Part shown: positions 23,301 to 31,025 of the stretch, in pieces
Numbering within the stretch: the first letter of the stretch is position 1
Layout: each line of letters opens with the position of its first letter
Assembly (NCBI GenBank): GCA_963966185.1
Contig: CAWZYM010000065.1
Coordinates: 118,501-182,500 of the forward strand
Reading direction: 5' to 3'
DNA length: 64,000 bases
Source: Rhabditoides inermis
Taxonomy: Eukaryota; Nematoda; Chromadorea; Rhabditida; Rhabditidae
Position numbers and translations under genes: made by a program
Notes under the pieces: generated by a model
What the model was told of the DNA's origin: nothing
Seen by the model: only the letters and a program-made list of their open reading frames with translations
The model's database searches: none

Positions 23301-24717
23301 CCTCTTAGCAGATCTCGCTCTCTCTTTTATGGAATATTCTTACATAATGAGAAACCAAGAATATTTCCGACATTCTAAAGCACTATTATGCAGATACATG
23401 GATGACATACTAGTAATCGACCAAAATAACTCATCGATTGTTGAACGAATCACTAACAACATTTACCACGACTCACTAACTTTAGAACAAAAAATTCTAC
23501 AAGTATTGAAACCGTATTTCTGGATCTTACTATCAAAATTAAACAAAACCAGGTTGAAACTGAACTGTACAATAAAACAGACGATTACTTGTTCAAAGTA
23601 ATGCGATACCCACACAGCCAAAGCAACATTAAATCAAATATTGCAATGAACTCTACACGGTGAAATAATTAGAATCTTCCGTTGTTGCACTCAGAAAGAA
23701 AAGTTCATTGAACGTTGCAAAGAACTATACTTATATAGTTAACATATATAGTTAATTGTTATTCTACTAGTTTTATAAATATTCAATTCTACAAAACTAT
23801 TGGGAAATAAACAAATTCAAACAAAATACGGATTGAAATCTAAAAGAAAAATGAAACATTTTGTTGACACAGTGTTGACATAGGTAGATCGATCTACTTC
23901 ACTCACTTCTCGCGCGCTTTTAGTCCATGCGACCCGAGACCCACACACACATTCAGTCGAACACCGAGCACCATCTTGTGCGGTCTCCTCCCCCTCCCCC
24001 ATTTTATTTTTTTTGTTTGTTAGAAGACGATAGAATGATCAATGCCCCTTTATTATCAAGTATAATTTCAATGCCCCTGTCCTACCGGCTCATCACTGAT
24101 GATGGTCCCGGCCGGTAGGATCACACATTCGGTCTGGTGAAAGGGACCGAAACCGGATGTGTGCCTTGCTAATTACATGTACTATTTCCTGTATAATTTT
24201 GTCTAATTGGTAGGTTCTAGTGTGTGAGTGTTCGTTTAAGGGAGACTATCAGCGTGCGTTCTGTGGAGGGCGAGGTGCTCGGGCGCAGTGAGACAGAGGC
24301 CGGCGCGTCTCAGCAAGCCAACATCGCACACGTGCTACATCTACTGCAGCAGGTGAGTGGAGGGGAGATGGAAGTGAGTGTACACACTGACGTACTTCAG
24401 CAGCAGTCGCCGTCTTCTCCTTTCACATTGGCTGACACATTGAGACAGTCGGCGGCTGCTCCTCGAAAGAACACCAGGAAACCAGCCAATACGATTGTGC
24501 CTGTGGAGAAGTGAGTCACGTCTATCCATTGTCTCTCAATTGTCTTTCAATCGTCTCTCAATCGACCTCTCCATTGTTCACCTCCTCTCTTTGAGATGTC
24601 GCGAATGCGGTGTGGAGACGCAGTGTCTACAGGCATCTATGCTCCGTCACTCTATCAAGCATTCGCTTCTTCCGCCTCGTTTCCGCTGCCGTCTCTGTCC
24701 ATTCGCCAAGAACCGTG

Positions 24718-24776
<59 letters not shown>

Positions 24777-25280
24777 CTCTCTCTCTCTCTCTCTCTCTCC
24801 ATATTGATTGATTTAGGCGCAGACGTGGTCCGCGCGCACATCCGCGCAGAACACGCGGGAGAGCCCGTGTTCCAGTCTGTCGCCGACACTATCACCCCTG
24901 AGAGACAAGAGAAGGTGGGCGGAGCGAGAAGGGTGACTCATGCTATGGGTTCTAGGATATGGAGCTGCTGGCACACTGTTTCCCCGGGTTTGCAGCGACT
25001 GCCTTCCAGGGAACGAGCATGGAGGATATGCTGAATGGAGAGAGGTGAGAGAGAGAGGAGGATGAAGAAGAGAGGGGAAATGTTGATTTGCAGCGCGGTC
25101 CCGTCGCCGTTCACTGACGAGGAGCCTCGTTGTAAGAGTGTTCGATTGGAGGCGAGAGTGAAGGAGGAGGATGCAGAGGGGGGAGAGAAGGCGGAGGCCG
25201 CAGTCGCACACAACGTCCACGCCATCATTCGGCACGCGCGCCGCCGCGAATCCACGCGATTCAATCGACGCCACAACTAA
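17398..25280 (+). CDS. ZF-G: array zinc finger gene split by a 5.6-kb insertion
   Basis: Exons: 17398-17478 (PRYAVVTLTPLTDTHALHR), 17562-17645 (LLSDHGLREVAFVDRCVYGE), 17759-about 17863, about 17990-18094, about 18195-18261, about 18330-18439, [large intron], 24241-24352, about 24401-24511, about 24597-24714, about 24819-24914, about 24956-25045 and about 25094-25280. The junction 18439/24241 is in phase (AA|G gives Lys, then Glu-Thr-Ile). Finger 1 is C-x2-C-x12-H-x4-H (CREC...HSIKH) and finger 2 is CRLC with HIRAEH, split by the conserved intron; AHCFPGF follows. Between the two halves lies 5,634 bp bounded by a 52-bp direct repeat. Without it the intron would be about 115 bp, like its neighbours. 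The reading frame is intact. Confidence 0.75.
18471..18522. repeat. 52-bp direct repeat, left copy
   Basis: Identical to 24157-24208. It is a probable target-site duplication made when the composite element entered the ZF-G intron. Identity over all 52 bases suggests a recent event. Confidence 0.85.
20340..23735 (+). mobile_element. Penelope-like retroelement, Naiad-type (N-terminal GIY-YIG), degraded
   Basis: The order of domains is read directly. A cysteine-rich stretch (RCENKRCVIC) and a GIY-YIG nuclease core (VYLITCNKCSMQYVGET) come first, at about 20440-20700. A linker with FWIQTLNTAYPLGLND follows (other frame). After an inserted element (21141-about 21810) comes the pre-RT domain (21812-22441; DPNHGHIVTGNLNKVANNDL), then TDKASGN-like ITCIDKASGN at about 22530, and the reverse transcriptase (22779-23600) with PKMHKNPIKFRFI, GIPQGNNCSPLLADLAL and the catalytic RYMDDILVI. 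Standard Penelope elements carry GIY-YIG after the RT; the reverse order defines the Naiad group. At least four frameshifts or stops show that this copy is dead, although the RT motifs are well kept. Confidence 0.85.
21141..21812. mobile_element. Non-autonomous element with tRNA-like core, nested in the retroelement
   Basis: This stretch interrupts the retroelement reading frame. Its ends are imperfect inverted repeats (left CCTACTAGGAAACTAGAATCTG; right, complemented, contains CTACTAGG...CCTAGAATCTG), and internal TAGTCGACTAT/ATAGTCGCCTA words repeat. The middle holds a tRNA-like unit at about 21481-21565: box-A-like TAGCGCAGTGG, box-B-like AGTTCAAATC, and a possible 5-bp T stem. The boundaries are approximate. 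Confidence 0.6.
24081..24156 (+). ncRNA. Possible hammerhead-like ribozyme fold at element end
   Basis: The sequence has CTGATGA (24096-24102), one extra base, a 6-bp stem GGTCCC (24104-24109) with GGGACC (24143-24148), then GAAA (24149-24152) and CCGG at the exact end of the insertion. CCGG at 24085-24088 could pair with it. Hammerhead ribozymes are known in Penelope-like elements. Against: there is an extra U after CUGAUGA, the U16.1 position does not fit cleanly, and stem I would be tiny. An alternative 9-10 bp hairpin TCCTACCGG/CCGGTAGGA also competes. Confidence 0.3.
24157..24208. repeat. 52-bp direct repeat, right copy
   Basis: Identical to 18471-18522; followed directly by the native end of the ZF-G intron and its acceptor TTTAAG at 24240. 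Confidence 0.85.
24717..24800 (+). repeat. (CT)n microsatellite in ZF-G intron
   Basis: Almost pure CT repeat with a few TTT breaks, lying in the intron that splits finger 2. Similar CT/GA tracts occur at 10990-11028, 11838-11870, 47880-47938, 49188-49250, 49497-49536, 50067-50101, 50876-50998, 51408-51570, 58903-58930, 62504-62541 and 63824-63860, all in introns. Confidence 0.9.
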
Positions 25281-25463
25281 CGGTTTTAACTTACGGTTAC
25301 CTACCAGGTCTTTAATCAAACATAACCCCCGTTCCCAATTCATTTGTTGTCATGATCGTTGATTTTAAAAGAGTTTCAAAGTGTATAAACATTATTGAAG
25401 TCCTAGAGACTGGAGGAATGGTTTATGGAGTGGCGCGGCGCGTGTCTACTCCCCTGTCCCTGT

Positions 25464-27245
25464 TCAGTTGACCTTCTCCTCCTGCGTCTTGAACGTGGCG
25501 ACCATCTGGTTGGGGTCGCCGTTGAACTTGCTCACGTCCATCTTAGCGAAGTTGGCCATCATCTGAACAGTCTTCGTTTGCTTGCCTGTGCGACCTATCA
25601 CGCTCTACGCGAAAACCCCACCTTGAATAGGGGGCTGTTGAGGAACTCGATGCATTCCGGGAACTGCGATCCTATGTCGGACTTTACATCCTGGTCCAGT
25701 GTCTTCCAGGAGGCGTTGAACTCGTTGAACAGCTTTTGCTGCGTTTCCATGATTTTATCCGTGGGCGACGACGACAGCTCAGTGTACATCTTGGTCTCCC
25801 ACTGAAGTTTTAAAATGTTTAAAACACTCAAAACTGTTAGCAAACGATGGTTCTCGAAGTCTTTTAAAAACTAGTGCTTGTACCTTCGGATAAAAGGCAA
25901 AAGGAAATGCCTATGACAGGAATCGAACCTGTGTCGCCACGGCCACAACGTGGAGTACTAACCACTATACTACATAAAGTGAGACATTGGAATGTACATT
26001 AGCTCATGTTGTGTGAAACCGCCGAGTGGAGCGGGATGTTATGAGAAGATTGTCCGATCAGATATGTCACTATATATTCTGTCCGTGCGTGTATTCGTGA
26101 TCAGTCATAAAGTACCATTCTGGGACCATGGGTTGCCCTCTTGTCTCCTATCATCACTGGTAGCAGCGAGGACAGGTCCTAGTATGGGACCGGACGATCC
26201 ACCACCTGCCGTCTAATTCCTATCGTCTATTGTCGCCGTTTCTGCCTACGTCTTCTGCCTATTCGTGTGCCGGTCGGTCGCAGTCTCGGAAGTCGACTAC
26301 CGTGCGAGGGAGAGGGAGCCGTCGCGAGAAGACTCGGAGGAGCGAGGCAGTCGGACGAGTAGGGATGGACGGTCACGTCTTCTCTGTGCGCAGGAGCAAG
26401 GGACCCCCACGTGAGAATGAGATTCATTGATTGATCCTAGGTAATGACTAACATCTCCATTGCTTAGCCCGCATATTTTCCTTTGTGTGTACCGTAGACT
26501 GTTAATGAGGACATTAACCGGTAAAGGGGATAGCAGTGAGACATTGGAATGTACATTAGCTCATGTTGTGTGAAACCGCCGAGTGGAGCGGGATGTTATG
26601 AGAAGATTGTCCGATCAGATATGTCACTATATATTCTGTCCGTGCGTGTATTCGTGATCAGTCATAAAGTACCATTCTGGGACCATGGGTTGCCCTCTTG
26701 TCTCCTATCATCACTATAAGCCGGTCGTGCAGCCGCTCGAGAGAGATGATACCCGCGCTGAGAGGTGTCGCATACTCACATCTTGGATGAATTTCACAGA
26801 CGGCTCTTGAAGTTTCTGGACACGGGCGATGATCGCATCGTTGGTAGACTGGATGCGGTCGGCGAGATCGGCATGCAACTGAGAGAGAGAGGAAGGTGAG
26901 AGGAAGAGCAGGCAGAGAGCGCACTTGCTGCTTGGCGAGGTCGAGAGCTGCCTGTCTGCTGGCGGGACGGGGAATCGATCCAGTGATCATCTTGTTCGTC
27001 AGAACCCGAAGAGCATCCACGTCCGCCGGCTGCAGACCATCGATCAAGGCTTTCATATCAGCAGGCAGGTACTCTGAACAAGTCTCTTTCTCCTCTCTTC
27101 TCTTCTTCACCTTCCCTCCTCCTCACTCACTGGAGAACTTCTTGTTCATCTCCAGAACAGTGTTCGCTGTTTCTGGACTGATCTCCTTGAGGGGAACGGC
27201 GAGAGCACAGACGATTAGGCAGGCAGACACACAGAAGGCACGCAT
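25464..27245 (-). CDS. Secreted FAR-like (fatty acid/retinol binding) protein
   Basis: Exon 1 (27245 to about 27131) encodes a signal peptide (MRAFCVSACLIVCALAVP) and KEISPETANTVLEMNKKFS. Exon 2 (about 27072-26924) has EYLPADMKALIDGLQPADVD, exon 3 (about 26880-26781) LHADLADRIQSTNDAIIARV, exon 4 (about 25805-25624) KIMETQQKLFNEFNASWKTL and SQFPECIEFL, and exon 5 ends at 25464. All-helical content, the LP-(D/E)-x-K...L-x-(P/E)-x-D opening and the late ...FP... helix fit the nematode Gp-FAR-1 family (secreted, alpha-helical lipid carriers). This assignment rests on pattern, not on a search. The exon 4-5 junction does not keep frame with the obvious 36-nt intron, so either splicing differs or there is a frameshift. 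Intron 3 carries a tRNA-His gene and a TRIM element. Confidence 0.6.
25908..25979 (-). tRNA. tRNA-His (GTG), acceptor arm cut by a TRIM insertion
   Basis: Minus-strand cloverleaf: D arm TAGTATAGTGGTTAGTA, anticodon arm CCACGTTGTGGCCGTGG (anticodon GTG), T arm ACAGGTTCGATTCCTGT, 3' acceptor CATAGGC plus A. The sequence is very close to metazoan tRNA-His. At the 5' end positions 1-2 now come from the TRIM long terminal repeat (C and T), giving a C-C mismatch at pair 1-72. The original bases GC lie at 26720-26721 beyond the TRIM, next to the duplicated ATAA; with them, all seven acceptor pairs form (one G-U). The gene sits in an intron of the FAR-like gene, on the same strand. Transcription from internal boxes may continue; maturation is doubtful. 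Confidence 0.8.
25978..26715. mobile_element. TRIM: miniature LTR retrotransposon (738 bp)
   Basis: Two identical 181-bp direct repeats lie at 25978-26158 and 26535-26715. Each starts AGTGA and ends TCACT (perfect short inverted ends). Right after the left repeat comes TGGTAGCAGCGAGGA (its first T is the repeat's last base), close to the complement of an initiator tRNA-Met 3' end and so a likely primer binding site. Just before the right repeat comes purine-rich GGTAAAGGGGATAG, a likely polypurine tract. A 4-bp target duplication, ATAA, flanks the element (25974-25977 and 26716-26719). The 376-bp interior has no coding capacity. Identical repeats point to a young insertion. Confidence 0.85.
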
Positions 27246-27646
27246 CGTGAGGTTTCTTACTGAAACCTAATAGATGAGAAATGAACAACTGAAAAATGCT
27301 CTGATCACTGACCTTTTTTTATTTTATACAATTCGAGGGTTGCTAACGAACGATATCAAATATTCGCATTATCCACTGGATTTACAGACCAGTAATCTCA
27401 ATATTGTTTTTGATATACGATCAGCCACTCTCCTAGATAATACTAGGCAGACCACCAAAACAAAACCATATCAAATGCACACCCAAACCCACACACTCAA
27501 CTTCTTTCTAAAAGATCTTTATTATGAATCGAATAAATACTTGAAAGTCGTAAAACAGTACAATACATTATATGGACTACTCATAAAAGCGAAGGGGATA
27601 TACATGACAACTACTGCAAAGGGATGTTCAGCTGACGATCAGCTGA
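27246..27646. other. Spacer between FAR-like gene start and beta-adaptin stop
   Basis: AT-rich and non-coding. It should hold the promoter of the FAR-like gene and the beta-adaptin 3' UTR (both minus strand). Positions 27629-27665 are packed with CAGCTGA/GATCAGCTG words overlapping the beta-adaptin stop codon. Confidence 0.45.
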
Positions 27647-30600
27647 TCACTGGCTGACGAGCAGCTGGAATACCTCGTTGAGGTTGGCGATCGCCGTCAG
27701 ATGGCGCGACTTGAGCGACAGCTGAAAGGGAGAATGTATCAGATCTCTCCCCCCTTCTCACCGTCATCGCAGGGGTGTTTCCGGAGAGCTTGAGCTCTGA
27801 GAGGACGTTGATTCCATTCGTGTATTTGATCGAGTGGTAGAGCAGCTCCTGTCCATCCACCTGCCTGCGAGCCACAGTGTACACTCCGTTCGCCTCCAGC
27901 TTCGCACACATCGCATCTCAAAGCAGACAGTCAGCACATGATAACTCATAACAATCAAACGATCTACGCGTCAACGTACCGGCAGAGAGTGCGAGAGTGT
28001 TGTTCATGTTGAACTGCTGCTCGTTCTGCTCCGGAATCTCCTTCCACATATCCAGGAACTCGCGCTTCTCCATAGCACCATTCTCCTAAAAAGGAAATAG
28101 TTTTCCTTAGCTCTTCTCTTTTTCCTCCCTCCCTCTCTCTCCACTCACGTCGAAGTACATCTGGAGGGGAACGACAGTCGCAAAGTAGAACACGTCAATA
28201 TCGTTCTTCATCGCAACCTGCAAATGCAAAACATTGTTTGTTGTTTCGTTATTTTTACAAAACTTCTGAAAAGATGACTATCGCTATTGATAGCACTTTG
28301 AGAAAAGCGCCGACATTCAATATTATCTCTGGCAACACAAACGATTCATGTATTAACACTTTCCATCTCGTATAGACGCGTTTTTCCCCACCGCACTGTT
28401 CCATGCGTCAGCATTCATGCCAACAAAATCAAATACACTTGCGGCGTGCGAACTACCACGATCATTTTGCGGGTGTATGCTAAAACAAGTTGCGCACCTG
28501 CCTAGTGCGTCTTTGCAGTTGCACTCTAGCATCGCCATTTCAATGTCCGCTCGTTCACTGTACCTCCTTTGTAGCCTCGCCTTATCTCCTTCAACCCCAT
28601 CTCAATGTTCTTCTCTCTTCCCCATATCGCTTCTCTGATAAGATGCAGTCTTTCGCGACTCCAACCCTACCAATCTCTCCTCTCCCCCTTCTTGCACACA
28701 TACAACACATCTGCTTCTCCATTACATCAATATTCGCGAACTCATTATTTCATTCACAGTGTGCTTCCATTGATGCTGTCATGGGTTGCTTCCCGTCAAA
28801 AGCTGACCAAAGGGACCAGGACCAGCTCAAACAGTCGGTGAGTATATTATGAATGAACGTATGAACGTCTGTGTCATACTCCCTCATTTTAAAAGAAGGA
28901 CGTTGACGTTGATAAGATCGTTCGTTTCCTCCTTGTCGGAATGGGTGGTGCAGGAAAGTCGACAGTCCTCAAACAACTCCAAGTGAGTCGCATCTATCAT
29001 TATTCACATATGAGATCCGCTCATTCTACAGGTCTTGTCCTCATCTGACAAGCAGTTCGGCTACTTCGACTCCGAGTGGCGTCCGTGTCGGTGGCAGCTC
29101 GACCGGCCCGCCGTGGCTCGCTGCGTACGTCGAAACGTTGTCGACGCTGCGATTCGACTGAGCGAGCAACTCTCGCTCTCCCTGCCTTCACTCATCGCAG
29201 ATCTGCCACATAGAATACACCAGATGAATCCAGGAGATGATATACTCGCACAGCAAGACATCATCGAGTGCGGAAAGCAACTCAAAGAGTTCTTTGCACG
29301 GCCGCAGGTATGATACCCGAAACCCGATCAATCAATACCAAACACAAATCCATGTATAGGTCGTCGAGCACCTGTCTTCCCCGGAACTATTCTACACCGG
29401 CACACAGTCCTTCCTTGAAGACGAGCGAATCGAGCAGATATTCTCACCTGACGTAAGCGCGATTCGATTGTCATTTTGTGATTATGTGATTGAGTGGGTT
29501 CCAACCGCCTCGGACTACATCCACATGCGAGAAGCGACGACTGGAATGCACGACTATCGCTTCTCGGTGCAGGGAATGCGCATGGTGATTCACGATCTGG
29601 GAGGACAGGTGTCCGAGAGAGTGAGTCGAGCGTGTTCTCTCTTTCCAAGCACCGCTCCTCCAACCCAACACCATTGGTCGCTTATAGAGACAGCTGCTGC
29701 ACAACATCACCACGTGGCTATCAGGCGACAGCGAGCGGCACTCCAACTTCATTCTCTTCGTGTCGTCCATGGCGGAATTCGCGCAGCCCGCAGAGAGCAA
29801 CCCTCGTTACACGAGGCTACACGAGAGTGTACAGCTATTCAAGGTACATGTTTGTAAATATCTTCTTACATTCTTCATAAACAATTTCTTCCAGTCGGTC
29901 CTGGCACTCGAGCACGTTCGCAACTGCGGCGTCATGATCTTCCTCAACAAACAGGACGTGTTCAGGGATATTATACGCAGGTATAAATCTAGTATGTATA
30001 TGTGGTCTTCATATACATTAGGACAACGTCGCAAGACGATCGCAAAAACATCGCGAAGCAACTGCCCGAAGTGTCGCCGACAGACCGAGACAACTACGTC
30101 ACCAAGGTACATAAGCTAACAAAACGCACATTGTGAATATCCCATCACGATCACTCTTAACACGCAAATTTGGCAGGGCACTCGAGGTGAGGTGACGTAC
30201 AAAGCCTTCGAGAAGGCCATCGCCGCCAAGTTCGCCGCCACAATCGAGAAGAATCGGATGAGCGGAGTATATCACAGGTAACTCATACCATTCCAACTAC
30301 TCTGGGGGAAATAATCGACCTTATAGATTCACATGTGCTGTGGACACGAAGCAAATGTCAACTCTGTTCGGCACAGTCGAAAACGAGATCATTCGGGACA
30401 AAGTGCATCGAGCAGACTTCCTTTTCCCCTGAGATCCCATGCCCACACAAGCTCCTCCCATTCTCGCTTCCCGCTCACGCCTACGCATAAACATTCCAAC
30501 TCATTTCTTCCGAAAGTATTATCTCTTGAATTGTAAAAAGGTGCGGTGGTCAAGATATGAAATAATAAACACTCACTACCATTCGATGTGACAGACAGAG

Positions 30601-30994
30601 AGGAACTTCCTGGCTGATTAATGTTTGAGTTATGATCGCATATTGCGAATCCGAAAGTGTGGAATTTGAATTATATTTCATGAAAGACAGAGAGGAAGGC
30701 GGACACTGACCTGAACGTTGGTGAGCGGGTCCATTTTCTGAACGGCGCCGTTGGTGGCGCAGCGGAGAGACGCCTAGAGACAGGGAGGGTTTGAGAGAGA
30801 TAGAGAGAGGGGGGAGAGGGAAACTGACCTGGACAGTCTGTCCGGGGTGGACGGGCGGCAATTGGAGCATCTCTGCCGGCTGCAGACCGAACGAGTTCTT
30901 GTTGAACTGAACTGCGATTCCTCCGATCGGCTGCATAGCCCTGCAACAACATTGTCTCCATCTCTTTCTCTCTCTCCATCTCTCTCTCTCTCCA

Positions 30995-31025
<31 letters not shown>

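Larger units (their letters stand above)
18523..24156. mobile_element. 5.6-kb composite insertion with 52-bp flanking duplication
   Basis: An identical 52-bp sequence stands at 18471-18522 and at 24157-24208 (starts ATGTGTGCCTTGCTAATTAC, ends TTTTGTCTAATT). Removing the 5,634 bp between the copies plus one copy restores a normal short intron in ZF-G, so this is an insertion with a long target-site duplication. Contents: 18523-20340 unassigned (it includes a tRNA-like stretch at about 19733-19800 with box-B-like GTGGTTCAATCCC), a broken Penelope-like element (about 20340-23735) and a tail (23736-24156) ending in a possible hammerhead-like fold. Confidence 0.8.

Noticed and set aside
20340..23735. 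Two tandem classical Penelope copies (end of one, start of the next)
   Set aside because: No second RT, terminal repeat or boundary is seen between GIY-YIG and the pre-RT domain other than one nested element, so the permuted Naiad order is simpler.
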